A stretch of 64,000 nt of DNA from Trichomonas vaginalis G3 (GCF_026262505.1 NC_067205.1:17484001-17548000), one strand, 5' to 3'; positions 39,332 through 48,830 are shown, counted from the stretch's first letter. Numbers and translations: made by a program. The notes: a model not told the origin generated them from the sequence alone.

Positions 39332-40347
39332 TTACATTACTATAAAAACATACAGGTATTTCATGATGGTACATAAGCTAAAAATTGATTTTTGATTAAA
39401 AGTTTTACAAATTTGCTCAAAATAGTAAGAATTAAAGCATATTCCTAAATCATATGTAGGTAAAACCGTAGTGTTTTTCCCAAGAAAAGTACTTGGACCA
39501 TTTTCAGGAACAAAAACAGTAATTTTTGCAGTTGTTTCAGAAAAAGGACTCTGCGCAGATTGTATGAGTAAATTTCCACAAAAATAAATTTTGATTTCCT
39601 GAGAAACAACTATGCCAAGGAGCCCCCATCCAATTGAGCTCAGATTTGTGCCAAACGGAAATATAACTTTTTCGAGGTTTTTAAAATGATATATTCCTGT
39701 TGTATCAATTTTTGTGAGCGTTGCAGGAAGTATTAGTGTTTTAAGGATTAAATTTCGAATACCATTTTGTTTTATTATGGTAATAGGAGCTAATATAATC
39801 AGGGTTGTAAGAGCAGGTGCATCTTGTAGGGCTGCAGGCCCAATTTCTGTAATTGGATATCCATTAAATCTTTCTGGAATAACTAATTTCTGAATTTTAC
39901 ATGCAGATCTACCAGAAAATCCGTTGAGTTTGTTAGTTAAGTTGCCATCTCCTAAAAAGTAGTGATCTGTATCAAACGTATATACAATATCACAGGGATT
40001 AATTGAAGAAAGTTCTTACAAAAAAAAATCTGACAAAAGATTTTAGCCAAAAGAAAGGTTTAGAGGAATTCAAGTATTATTTTCTTTATATATAGGAAGT
40101 CAATTTTAAAACATTTCTGATAAGGATCTCGTTTAGAGAAATAACGGCTGGGATCTCCAAATTCCAAAATATAAGTTTCTCCATACTGCATTTTAGAGTT
40201 GGAGAAGATTTTTCTCCATACGAGATCCTTATTTCTGATAAACATGATATGAAAAGGGAATGAATTTGCATTGATATCTTTTCCTGATATAAATGGGACT
40301 CTGACATTCATTAGATGATTAAATCTCAATAATGTACTGATGTCCAA
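39332..40347 (-). pseudogene. Decayed LRR surface-protein gene
   Basis: Two coding blocks remain on the minus strand. The front block (40347-40060) reads MDISTLLRFNHLMNVRVPF and includes NANSFPFHIMFIRNKDLVWR, a strand-rich domain I do not recognise. The second block (about 40015-39332) has BspA-like repeats (FSGRSACKIQKLVIPERFNG, LPATLTKIDTTGIYHFKNLE) and a terminal part with ITVFVPENGP. A one-base loss in a T run near 39545 shifts the frame inside this block, and a stop precedes it, so at least two breaks are present. Both blocks probably belonged to one gene; that join is inferred from order and strand only. Confidence 0.55.
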
Positions 40348-40532
40348 TTATTCATTAGCGATTAATTTGCAATGATTTATAGCAGTTTCTATTGATTCAT
40401 TCAATTTTTGAAAATATCAGAGGAAACATGATTCCTCCAATTTTCTTCAAAATTATTGAATATGAAATTTGATAATATTTTATTCAATTAAAATTGACAA
40501 ATGACGAATTTGCCAACCGCTGAAACCGATTA

Positions 40533-40540
40533 TCATTTTT
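40533..40540 (+). promoter_or_regulatory. Initiator-like element before the saposin gene
   Basis: TCATTTTT lies immediately before the start codon. It fits the TCA-Py-T start of the trichomonad initiator, which sits within about 20 bases of most start codons. Confidence 0.45.
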
Positions 40541-40957
40541 ATGTTCTTCTTATTCAGTGTCTTATCTTTCAGCTACAGCGTATGTCACATTTGCCAGACA
40601 GTTTCGGAAGAATTAACTAAATCTCTTGCTCATGGCCTTGATGAAGCCCAAATCAAACAAAAAGCTCAAACAATGTGCAAGTCACTCGATTCCTTAAATG
40701 ATATTTGTGACTTGGTTGTTGATAAATACGCTGGGAAGCTCTTAACTTCCCTCCGTAGCGGACAAACTCCCATGGCAGCATGCCTGTCTATTAGCGCTTG
40801 CGAACAATATAGAGGATATCGTAGATCTGGACGTGTTAGTAAGTCATCAGAACATAATTCTCACCGCCGCTACCCAAAGCATTATGAGGTCAACGGACCT
40901 GAATTCAAAACTGAGCCTGGACCATCATGGTCATATGCATGGCATGAAGATATCTAA
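40541..40957 (+). CDS. Secreted saposin-like (SAPLIP) protein
   Basis: This 138-residue protein has a signal peptide (MFFLFSVLSFSYS) and one saposin B domain (residues 14-88). The six cysteines fit the family spacing: C15-x2-C18, C46-x9-C56 and C81-x5-C87, expected to pair C15-C87, C18-C81 and C46-C56. Saposin-like proteins bind and disturb lipid membranes; trichomonads and amoebae have several, some pore-forming. The tail after residue 90 is basic and then acidic, and has no domain. The gene is whole and is the last host gene before Polinton 2. The membrane role is inferred from the family. Confidence 0.85.
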   Translation: MFFLFSVLSFSYSVCHICQTVSEELTKSLAHGLDEAQIKQKAQTMCKSLDSLNDICDLVVDKYAGKLLTSLRSGQTPMAACLSISACEQYRGYRRSGRVSKSSEHNSHRRYPKHYEVNGPEFKTEPGPSWSYAWHEDI

Positions 40958-41378
40958 ATTTTTAAATATTTTCTCAGAATAAACGGATTCAGGCAATATT
41001 TAATTATTAACTTGAAAAGACAAGATAAAAATTTATTTAGATACGAAACAGCATTAAAATAACATAATTTTGCTTCATAGGAAACAAGGTAAACAATAAA
41101 AATCTTACGAATATATAAAGTTGAAAAATTTTAAAAACGAAAGCATAACATATATATTTGACTAACAATGTTTGATCTTCTCCCTTCATGTTATTGAAAT
41201 TTATTGAAAAATCAAAAATTTCATGGAAATCAAATCACTATAAATATAGAATAATTGATTACGTTAGTATCATTGGCAGTACTCTAAGCAAGCGGCAATC
41301 TCAATCATGGTTTCTTGAAATCATTAACAACAATAACATATCAAAAATCACAATCAATTCTGTATCATCTATCCATAA

Positions 41379-41407
<29 letters not shown>
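40958..41407. other. Intergenic spacer ending in a 28-A run
   Basis: AT-rich DNA followed by 28 consecutive A (41380-41407). A short frame (41188-41379) reads LLKFIEKSKISWKSNHYKYR and ends in the run; it may be the remnant of a host gene cut by Polinton 2, but I do not recognise it. Confidence 0.45.
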
Positions 41408-41409
<2 letters not shown>

Positions 41410-41466
41410 TATTGGGGCTTCCAGGGCTGCGCCCCTCTAGCCCCCTGAAGATGTTTAGTATAACAC

Positions 41467-41551
41467 CAGGTCCCTCGGTCCCTCGGTCCCTCGGTCCCTC
41501 GGTTAAACGAACTTCTCTGAAAAAATGAGACAACATGACATTTTGACAACA
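41467..41551. repeat. Conserved intergenic repeat at the left end of Polinton 2
   Basis: Four direct copies of GGTCCCTC are followed by TTAAACGAACTTCTCTG and then GACAACATGACATTTTGACA. The same order is found at 19473, 19598 and 52815. A short GC palindrome (GGGCTGCGCCC, 41423-41433) lies just upstream. Confidence 0.65.
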
Positions 41552-41678
41552 GTCCAGGAAGTCTTAACAAGATAGGATGGTTATTTTACAAAACCGACAA
41601 GACCTTAACCGAGTAGTTTTCATGTTTTGTCACTTTTCTGTCACTTTTCAGGGAAAAAACATTTTTATTGTATATAAA

Positions 41679-42496
41679 ATGAATTTTACAAAACCACCGT
41701 TACCCTTCTTTGGAAATAAGAGTAGATGTAAAGATATTCTATTGAGAGAACTTAAGAAACTACCGAATGGTCTAACATTTGTAGATTTGTTCGGTGGAAG
41801 TTTCTATATATCTCATTTGTGCCATACTGTATTTCCTGACTCAAAGATTATATGCAATGACTTCGACAACTATATGAACCGTCTCAAACATATACCAGAC
41901 ACAAACAAAATATTGAGTGAGTTGAAAGAAAAGATACCTATAGGTAAGATGGAACGTATACCATTAGATAAGAAAAATACTGTCAGAGAGGTTTTGAAAA
42001 AAGCAGAGTATATTGACTGGGATAGTATATCTTCTAGACTATTGTATAGTGGTTCTATAAGAGTTCATGACATTGAAACACTTATGTCAAACGTTTTATA
42101 TCTTAACTATACAAAGGTTTTCAAAGAGGACATAGAAAATATACTGAGGGTATAGAGTTTGTGAGATGTCGTTGGACAGAGTTGTATGAAAAATATAAAA
42201 ACAAGGAAAATGTTTTCTTTATAGTAGACCCACCGTTCTATAACACATACGATTTTCAATACCAAGTAGACTGGACTTTGAGAGACTCTTTAGAAACTTT
42301 AGACGTTTTACATAACCATCCATGCTTTTACTTTACATCCGATAAAAGTGGTTTGGAAAGTGTCATGAGATGGTTAGAGGATATACATGACTATGATTTT
42401 AGATACGATAAGATAGAATATGAGAGAGGTCCTATAAACCGGAAAAAGTGTCATAACAAAGAAATTTTATTGGTAACTAAATGTGGTTTGAAATAG
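41679..42496 (+). pseudogene. D12-class adenine-N6 DNA methyltransferase, broken
   Basis: This is a Dam-like methyltransferase fossil. The front has the D12 signature: PPLPFFGNKSRCKD (AdoMet-binding start) and TFVDLFGGSFY (the F-x-G-G motif). The catalytic motif in the second half is VDPPFYNTYDF (D-P-P-Y/F). These enzymes transfer methyl groups to adenine in short DNA sites, and trichomonad DNA is known to contain N6-methyladenine. I place the start at 41679, preceded by TATTGTATATAAA. The gene looks broken about once. A role in marking the element's own DNA is inference. Confidence 0.8.
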
Positions 42497-42612
42497 GACT
42501 ACTTGTTTTAGGTTTTTTCCATTGTGTCATTTACTTATTTGACGTGGCAGAAAGATATAGAGAATATGAAGATGAACCAATACCAGCAAATGTTCAGCAT
42601 ATGTACTCGTAA
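42481..42612 (+). CDS. Tiny membrane protein of Polinton 2
   Basis: This 43-residue protein overlaps the methyltransferase end. It is a single hydrophobic helix (FEIGLLVLGFFHCVIYLF) followed by an acidic tail (EYEDEPIPANVQ). Small membrane proteins of this form are common in virophage-like elements. It is supported only by its open frame, its hydrophobic helix and the compact gene order. Confidence 0.45.
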   Translation: MWFEIGLLVLGFFHCVIYLFDVAERYREYEDEPIPANVQHMYS

Positions 42613-42635
42613 GAGATATTTTTATCTAATATTAA

Positions 42636-42998
42636 ATGGACGCACAGAACTTAGCGAATGCACAGCAACCTGGACAACCAAACCCAGAGAATATTCCAAA
42701 TGAAGTTAGAATACAAACTGCAATGGCAAACTATGGTCAAGTGCCAACAGATGTACAAATGCAAACTGCCATGTCAAATGACGCTGCGTTAGGCTTACCA
42801 CCATGGTATGCAAATATGAGATGGAAAGAGTTTTATACAAACCCTGAAGTGGGATATAAACAACTCTATGCAGATGACGCGAACACAGGAGTTGACCCAG
42901 AGTATGTTTTCTACCAGAGGAGAAATAGAATGTATGAGCTCCAGTTAAAAAATGCTATGGAACTCAACAGGAAACGTAAGAGACTAGGTGGACATTAG
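42636..42998 (+). CDS. Polinton 2 protein, unknown
   Basis: This 120-residue protein has a Gln/Asn/Pro-rich front with a repeated pair (VRIQTAMANYGQVPTDVQMQ, then QTAMSNDAA). An aromatic-rich segment (WYANMRWKEFYTNPEVGYK) follows, and the tail is basic (NRKRKRLGG). The layout suits an internal virion or DNA-binding protein. It is preceded by TATTTTTATCTAA. No family is recognised. Confidence 0.6.
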   Translation: MDAQNLANAQQPGQPNPENIPNEVRIQTAMANYGQVPTDVQMQTAMSNDAALGLPPWYANMRWKEFYTNPEVGYKQLYADDANTGVDPEYVFYQRRNRMYELQLKNAMELNRKRKRLGGH

Positions 42999-43016
42999 AT
43001 TTTTACATATAGTAAA

Positions 43017-43259
43017 ATGGGTTTCTTTGGAAGAATAGGAAACTTCTTTCGAAATGTTGGAAGAGGTATATGGAATGGAATAAAAACCGTAGGAAGAGGA
43101 ATTTGGAACGGAGTCAAAAATATTGGTAAAAGAGTAGGTCAGTTCGTTGGTATTATACCTAAAGACCCTGAACCAGAAGAACAAGCTCCTGTTATACAAC
43201 AGCCTGAACCTGCACCACAGTCTAGTTGGCAACCAAATCCAACACCTCAACCGTATTAA
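43017..43259 (+). CDS. Small amphipathic, basic Polinton 2 protein
   Basis: This 80-residue protein has two direct repeats of GRGIWNGIK/VK inside a front rich in Gly, Phe, Trp and Arg (MGFFGRIGNFFRNVGRGIWN), forming an amphipathic basic helix. The tail is Pro/Gln-rich. It resembles small membrane-active or core peptides found in adenovirus-like virions; this is an analogy. The 46992 and 25026 proteins start in a similar way. Confidence 0.6.
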   Translation: MGFFGRIGNFFRNVGRGIWNGIKTVGRGIWNGVKNIGKRVGQFVGIIPKDPEPEEQAPVIQQPEPAPQSSWQPNPTPQPY

Positions 43260-43261
43260 AA

Positions 43262-44109
43262 TTATATTTTTACCGTTCGATAGTAGTTGTATATGAGACT
43301 AAGTTCTAAGTAAAACGCATGGTATAATGGAACTATTCTCTTTCTTCCATCTGTTGTAAACCATACTTGAAAGTCTGAAATACTTCCACTCGGTGGTTCG
43401 TATAGCTTTGTAGGTTTTTCGTAAAAGTCATTTGCCAAGCATAAAAAAGAGTTTTGTGCACCAGAAAATGAAGCATGAACGATAATAGCATCTGAGTCGA
43501 AAACATTTTCATATGTTCCATTAGGGTTTTCGACTTCATAAAAGTTCGGGTGTACTGGATATTCTGCAGGCTGATTTAACATCCTCAAAAATCTATACCA
43601 TGCCAAGTTGTTATATTTTGTAGAAATATAAACGTCTTCTCCAAGGTCTTCTATTCTATTGATTTTAACAGTTGCATTTTTCCTGTCATATATAATATCG
43701 AGATGGTACTCTCCTTCGTCAATGTTAAACTGGTTTGCATATTCGAGATAGATATCGTTTATTTTTCTTGAAAAGCTTGAAGAGTTGTTTCTAAGTTTAC
43801 AAGCAAATTCACTTGTAAAAGTTTTCCCTGTTCAAATTTCTCATACATACGTTTTTCTTTGTTATAGTATCGAATTTCAAAAGCGACCGTAAATGGGAAA
43901 CCATGTATGGCTTCTGAAATGAACTTCATTCTACGAAAGCCAATAGCTTTTGTGACAGATGGGTCTCTTAACCATCTTAACGGGTAGTCAAAACGATAGC
44001 CTTCATGTTTTACGGTCTCTGTCTCAAACTTTTGACCGACATTAGTAAAAAGTTCATCTAATGGTTTAGTTGTAGCAACTCTTGAATTTTCTTTTTCTAT
44101 TGAAAGCAT
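43262..44109 (-). pseudogene. Member of the four-protein Polinton family, broken
   Basis: This is a close relative of the intact protein at 51043. Shared landmarks are KPLDELFTNVGQ near the start, YRFDYPLRWLRDP, then KAIGFRRMKFIS, and towards the end AQNSFLCLANDFY, YEPPSGSISDFQVWFTTDG and FYLELSLIYNYY. It lies divergent from the fibre gene with 18 bp between starts, which suggests joint expression and a role near the fibre. The gene looks broken about once. Confidence 0.7.
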
Positions 44110-44127
44110 ATTTTATCTAGAATAAAA
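44110..44127. promoter_or_regulatory. Divergent promoter between family protein and fibre
   Basis: Only 18 bp (ATTTTATCTAGAATAAAA) separate the two start codons. The spacer at 61502-61518 is similar in size and composition (TTTACTTAGATAAAAA). Confidence 0.4.
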
Positions 44128-46020
44128 ATGTCGAATGAAACAGCGTCTATGAGAGAAATACAACACAACCGACAACTCATTTTGCAAGCTCTAAATAAGA
44201 ACACAACAAACTTTTCAAACTATTCTAAGATATCTGAGTCATTGAAAGAAGGAAACTTAAAACTGACGATAAACCCAATGACAGATGAGTTTCTGTTTCA
44301 AGACAGTAAGAACCATACTGTCTGTGTAAATCCAACAAAAGGAACTTTAAACGAGAAACCTATAGATGAACTTCTTTTGAAAGCAGATGTTAACAACAAA
44401 GCTGACAAAGAGTATGTCATTGAAAAAGTTCAAGAAGAACATGACAGAGCAGATGCAACATATGCAACAAAAGCAGATGTTAACAACAAAGCTGACAAAG
44501 AGTATGTCATTGAAAAAGTTCAAGAAGAACATGACAGAGCAGATGCAACATATGCAACAAAAGAACATACTCATCCTGAACTAGCGGACAAAACATATGT
44601 TGACAATAAAATGTCAAGTGAAGTGACAAGAGCTGACAAAGAATATTCTAAAAAGACTCATACACATACCATTGCAAATATTACAAACTTACAAGAAACC
44701 TTAAACAGGAAAAGTGACGTTGGACATACACATACCATTGCAAATATTACAAACTTACAACTAACTTTAAACAGGAAAAGTGATGTTGGACATACACATA
44801 CCATTGCAAATATTACAAACTTACAAGAAACCTTAAACAGGAAAAGTGACATTGGACATACACATACCATTGCAAATATTACAAACTTACAAGAAACCTT
44901 AAACAGGAAAAGTGCCGTTGGACATACACATACATCTTCTGAAATAACAGACTTAAACGTTAGCCTTGAAAATAAAGCAGATAAAACATATGTCAATGAA
45001 ATATACCAAAGTTTGATGGGAACAAAAAATATTGAGACTATTGTTGGTGACCTTTCTGTCAATGAAGAAAATAAATATTTTAGATGGCAGTTGGTACAGT
45101 CCTTAGAAAATGGTACACGGTATAAACTCATTCCGAAAAATAACAATGAAATGTATGTAAGCTATAAAAAGAACGATGGTACACAAGTTAAAGTTCCATT
45201 AGACAACAACTGCTACTTAAACTTCTATGGAGACGAACAAAAGAAATATTTAAGAGTTTATGAAATGGCAGATATGACATTGCCTGACCCAGCTCCAGCA
45301 CCATATTATTATGACTATGGAGATGACGTTAGAACACCACATGTAGATGAACAAAAGCTAACATTATATTTAGATTTTTATAGATATAAAAGATATAATG
45401 CAATAGAAAAAACGAGAATAGTATACTATTATGAAGATGACAGAAATAAATATTATAGTCAAGACTTTACCTACCCTGAAAACATAAGATTATATTATAA
45501 AAAATATTCTAACACAAACCAGAAGAAACCTGAAATAGTTGCACTATATTTTAAGTTCAAAAGAGACAATCCTATAATATCTCATATGTTTGATTTAATG
45601 AACCCAGTAGGTTCTATTTATACATCTATGGAAGCAAGAGGTCCTCAAGTAATGTTTGGTGTTGGTGCATGGGAACAAATAGTCGACAGGTTTTTGTATT
45701 GTGCAAACTCTTCAAAGGAAACAGGTGGAAGTAAAACGATTTCAGGTGAAAATTTACCTGCACACAGTCACTACATAGATTTAAGTACATCTCAAGCAGG
45801 TTGGCATAAGCATAGATATTGGGATTGGTCAGGAATGACAAAAGGTAAAGGATATGATGTTAAAGACGACGTTAAGTTTGCTATAAATTGTTACTGGAGT
45901 GACACTCAGGGAGAAGGAAACCATACACATTTCGTTTCAGGATATACGCAAACAACGGGACAAAGTAAAGACTACATGCCACCTTACATGACAGTTTACG
46001 CATGGTATAGAATTGCTTAG
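44128..46020 (+). CDS. Phage-type tail-fibre-like receptor-binding protein
   Basis: This 630-residue protein has three parts. The front has coiled-coil helices with two copies of a 30-residue unit (90-bp DNA repeat from about 44382, NNKADKEYVIEKVQEEHDRA). The middle has four copies of a 22-residue unit with GHTHTIANITNLQETLNRKS (66-bp DNA repeat, about 44656-44935), typical of trimeric phage fibres with metal-binding His-x-His. The end (from about residue 490) has the tail-collar or Gp10-type layout: PVGSIYTSM, VGAWEQIVDRFLYC, LPAHSHYID, NHTHFVSG and finally MPPYMTVYAWYRIA. Such ends bind cell-surface receptors in phages. The frame is whole. Confidence 0.85.
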   Translation: MSNETASMREIQHNRQLILQALNKNTTNFSNYSKISESLKEGNLKLTINPMTDEFLFQDSKNHTVCVNPTKGTLNEKPIDELLLKADVNNKADKEYVIEKVQEEHDRADATYATKADVNNKADKEYVIEKVQEEHDRADATYATKEHTHPELADKTYVDNKMSSEVTRADKEYSKKTHTHTIANITNLQETLNRKSDVGHTHTIANITNLQLTLNRKSDVGHTHTIANITNLQETLNRKSDIGHTHTIANITNLQETLNRKSAVGHTHTSSEITDLNVSLENKADKTYVNEIYQSLMGTKNIETIVGDLSVNEENKYFRWQLVQSLENGTRYKLIPKNNNEMYVSYKKNDGTQVKVPLDNNCYLNFYGDEQKKYLRVYEMADMTLPDPAPAPYYYDYGDDVRTPHVDEQKLTLYLDFYRYKRYNAIEKTRIVYYYEDDRNKYYSQDFTYPENIRLYYKKYSNTNQKKPEIVALYFKFKRDNPIISHMFDLMNPVGSIYTSMEARGPQVMFGVGAWEQIVDRFLYCANSSKETGGSKTISGENLPAHSHYIDLSTSQAGWHKHRYWDWSGMTKGKGYDVKDDVKFAINCYWSDTQGEGNHTHFVSGYTQTTGQSKDYMPPYMTVYAWYRIA

Positions 46021-46974
46021 TCGTCATTTTCAACTTCTTTAGCATATTCGTCAGGAGTTGTCTTATATTTGTTAGGAACTGTCTTTGAAAGTATACCACC
46101 TTGAACCTTAACAAGTTTGAAACGAGGTCTGACAATAGTAGTTTTATCTTCTGCTTGCAGTCTGTACATTTTGCCATGTTTGCCTAAAACTTCATAATAT
46201 TCTCTTGTATACTTTCTTCTATTTTTACGAACACGAACGTGAGTACCTGTCGAGTTCCCATTGTTGTCATAGTCAATAGTATTTTCATATGGGTCGCGTT
46301 TAGGTATTTCTATTTTTACTTTGTCACCTTTCTGAAGTTTGAAGCCTGGCATTCTTTCTTGTTTGTCTCTTTTGACTAAACTATTAAATATATAGTCTTT
46401 CTCTAAGTCGGGGTTGTTTTTCATTTCTTCGGGGAGTGGTTTCCCAAACCTTTTTGTTTACGGCTATTGTAAATATTTAAAACTTGTCTCATCTTTGCCA
46501 TGGAGAAGTGTCTATACTTGTCGTCATATGACATTTCATTTGCTTCACCACCTTGTGGTTGATTTAAGTCTCTTAAGATTTTTATACAACTGTCAATGAC
46601 ACCAAGAGCAGAATGGTTTTGGTCGACAATGAAATATTGGTTTACATTTTTTGAACGCAGATAGTTTTTAATATCGTCTGATTTGAAAGAACTTTCACAG
46701 TCAGATGTCAGTTTTGTTGGATGGTATTTGTCAACGAATATTGTCAAAGCAGTTTCACATCTAAAATATTTTTGGACCATAATGGTATGGCTTCACAGTA
46801 TCTTGTGTTTTGACCAACAAATATTAGCCAATATGGTGGTCCATCTTCTCTATTATCTCGGAATGTTTTCCAAGATATCCATAAACCAAGCATTTGGTGT
46901 TGAACTAAAGATTTTTACCATGAGTGCTTTCTTTGTCGCTTTAGAAACATACGGGTCCTTGTTTGAATTCGTCA
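46017..46974 (-). pseudogene. Retroviral-type integrase, broken
   Basis: This is the Polinton integrase fossil. The core includes SDCESSF with a following NQYFIVDQNHSALGVIDS segment, in which the second catalytic Asp, the conserved His and the acidic helix of Polinton integrases appear. The C-terminal part is a small SH3/chromo-like domain (GDKVKIEIPKRDP, then YYEVLGKHGKMYRLQ). The upstream part holds YWLIFVGQNTRYC, as expected of the first strands of the core. The gene ends 4 bp inside the fibre stop. It looks broken about twice. Confidence 0.8.
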
Positions 46975-46991
46975 TTTTTAACCCATAAGAA

Positions 46992-47192
46992 ATGGGTTTA
47001 TTTGGCGCATTAGCAGGAGTCGCATCTAGATTTTTGCCCGCAGTGGGAACAATAGCTAGAGGTGCATTTGGAATTGGAAGGAAGATTTTGAGTACATTAG
47101 GTATACTGAAAGAGAAAGCACAACCTATTATACAAACTGTACAGAAAGGTTGGGAGGTAGCACGAGATGCAGCAAATCTTATCCAATCCTGA
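46992..47192 (+). CDS. Small amphipathic Polinton 2 protein
   Basis: This 66-residue protein is an almost continuous amphipathic helix (MGLFGALAGVASRFLPAVGT, then GAFGIGRKILSTLGILKEKA). It starts 18 bp from the divergent integrase start. The M-G-F/L-F-G start matches the 43017 protein. It may be a membrane-active virion peptide; this rests on composition only. Confidence 0.55.
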   Translation: MGLFGALAGVASRFLPAVGTIARGAFGIGRKILSTLGILKEKAQPIIQTVQKGWEVARDAANLIQS

Positions 47193-47391
47193 AACAAGAG
47201 GAAAAGTTCAAGGATGGATGGACAATGTAGGAAGACAAGCAGGAAACTACTATAACAAAGCAAATGACTACTATAACCAAGCAGGGCACTATATGGACCA
47301 AGGTGAAAGATTCTTTAACAGAGGATATAACCATGCACAACAGTGGGTAAACAACAACCAACCTCAACCGCCTCAAACTTGGGGAATGTAA
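47167..47391 (+). CDS. Small Tyr/Asn/Gln-rich Polinton 2 protein
   Basis: This 74-residue protein overlaps the previous gene by 26 bp. A helix with repeated Y-Y-N/D and A/G-x-x-Y spacing (NYYNKANDYYNQAGHYMDQG) suggests a heptad-like structural peptide. The tail is Pro/Gln-rich. The function is unknown; position among virion genes suggests a structural part. Confidence 0.5.
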   Translation: MQQILSNPETRGKVQGWMDNVGRQAGNYYNKANDYYNQAGHYMDQGERFFNRGYNHAQQWVNNNQPQPPQTWGM

Positions 47392-47410
47392 AATTTTTTA
47401 CTGAGATGAA

Positions 47411-47995
47411 ATGACCGAAGAAGTTGAAACGGTAGATTTGACACCACAAACAAAAAGTTCAGAACCGTTATCAAAACCTGTCAAAGAACTTACAGATGAA
47501 GAGAAAAATTCAATAATAGAAAGTGCCAGGTCTGGAAATACAAACTCTAACTACAAAGTCACTTTTCATAAAAATGGAACGGCAAGTATCTCAAAAAAGA
47601 AACAGACTCTCACAAATAAAATATTGAAGTCTGAAGGAATTTTCGAGACAACAGATGGAAAAGTTTACTTCACTGACCAACAGTTCATTATAGAACATCT
47701 CATTGACTTAGAGTCGAAATATTCTAAACTTTACAACAAACACAAAAAGTTGAAAGGAAAACAAAAACAAATGGCATATGATATTTATGAAGATGTTGAC
47801 GACACAACCATACCAGCAAGTGAGGTAAAGTCAGATGAACCGAAAAGTGACGAAAAACAGATAGAAGAAGGGAAGCCACAAACTGAAGATAAACCAAAAC
47901 CAAAGTTTAGTATTGAAACTAAACCAAGTCAACCTTCATTAGCTGGTATGGGTTGGCGTCAAAGACTTTTGGCAGCGGGTGGTTATGTTAAGTAA
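47411..47995 (+). CDS. Polinton 2 protein with a domain shared with Polinton 1
   Basis: This 194-residue protein contains residues 28-70 (LTDEEKNSIIESARSG to ISKKKQTL) that match the fronts of the Polinton 1 proteins at 13410 and 11076. The centre is a Lys-rich coiled coil (LESKYSKLYNKHKKLKGKQK). The acidic/Pro-rich region after residue 125 is likely disordered. The short end (GMGWRQRLLAAGGYVK) is conserved-looking. The function is unknown. Confidence 0.6.
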   Translation: MTEEVETVDLTPQTKSSEPLSKPVKELTDEEKNSIIESARSGNTNSNYKVTFHKNGTASISKKKQTLTNKILKSEGIFETTDGKVYFTDQQFIIEHLIDLESKYSKLYNKHKKLKGKQKQMAYDIYEDVDDTTIPASEVKSDEPKSDEKQIEEGKPQTEDKPKPKFSIETKPSQPSLAGMGWRQRLLAAGGYVK

Positions 47996-48024
47996 AGAAA
48001 AAAACATTTTTTTATTTTTATAGA

Positions 48025-48175
48025 AATGTACGCTGAGTCTGTCGCAAAAGACCGTTGGGAAGACATAGATGAAGAAGTCTTTACAAAACATTGACGATGA
48101 AGTTCATGAGAGATTAGATGAAGAAAGTTCATGAGAAATTAGATGAGAAATATGAAATGGCATACCATTTAAAAT
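48025..48175 (+). pseudogene. Decayed partial copy of the HNH-gene 5' end
   Basis: The start MYAESVAKDRWED repeats the beginning of the HNH gene at 48219 (MYAEFVGEDRWET), including the leader with AAACATTTTTTTATTTT. It stops after about 20 codons, then degenerates. It is a local duplication of about 190 bp. Confidence 0.6.
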
Positions 48176-48218
48176 AAAACATTTTTTCAAAAAAAAACAT
48201 TTTTTTATTTTATTTGAA

Positions 48219-48803
48219 ATGTACGCTGAGTTTGTTGGAGAAGACCGTTGGGAAACTTGTTTGTTAGATGAGAAATATGAAATTCACTGTTGTGAGTCAT
48301 TTGAAGTCAGAAAAAAAGAGACAAAAAGAGTTTTAAGCGAATGTGAGCGAAATGACGGATATGCTATTATAAGTATGAGTGGAAAAAACTATTTTAAACA
48401 TATTGTCATTGCAACTCATTTTATACCGAATCCTAACAATTTACCTCTTGTAGACCATATAAACCGTATAAGAAACGACAATAGACTTGAGAACTTACGT
48501 TGGGTTACTCGTTCTGAAAACAGTAAGAACATAGGCAAATTTGGAGATATAGTATTCGAATTTGTCGACGAACTAGAAGATGAAGCAATTGAAATTACAG
48601 ACTATGGCAAGCATACGCTTGAGTTTTACTACTACAGCGAAGAACAAGACTCTTTCTACTTTTATACCGGTGTAAACTATAGAAAATTACAAGTATATTT
48701 TACTAAGGCGGACTATGCTTATGTAAACGCTAGAGATACAGATGGAAAATGCGTTAAAATACTTCTTAACAAATTCAAGAAGCTATATGGCATACCATTT
48801 TAA
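48219..48803 (+). CDS. HNH homing-type endonuclease
   Basis: This 194-residue protein has an HNH core at residues 62-104: IVIATHFIPNPNNLPLVDHI (H80), then RNDNRLENLRWVTRSENSKN, the layout of NUMOD/HNH_3 nucleases of phages and giant viruses. The first 60 residues include a strand-rich unit (NDGYAIISMSGKNYFKH) typical of the domain before HNH_3. The last 75 residues are an extra domain whose sequence matches the small gene in the terminal repeats of Polinton 1. Such nucleases cut DNA and spread themselves. The frame is whole. Confidence 0.85.
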   Translation: MYAEFVGEDRWETCLLDEKYEIHCCESFEVRKKETKRVLSECERNDGYAIISMSGKNYFKHIVIATHFIPNPNNLPLVDHINRIRNDNRLENLRWVTRSENSKNIGKFGDIVFEFVDELEDEAIEITDYGKHTLEFYYYSEEQDSFYFYTGVNYRKLQVYFTKADYAYVNARDTDGKCVKILLNKFKKLYGIPF

Positions 48804-48830
48804 AACAGTATTTTTTTATTTTTATAAAAA

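Noticed and set aside
40495-40525. GAATTTGCCAACCGCTG resembling the end of the transposon at 4870
   Set aside because: No partner end or duplication is found; similarity covers only about 15 bases.
44347-45146. Cys/Phe-rich frames antisense to the fibre gene
   Set aside because: Mirror images of the fibre's internal repeats, not genes.
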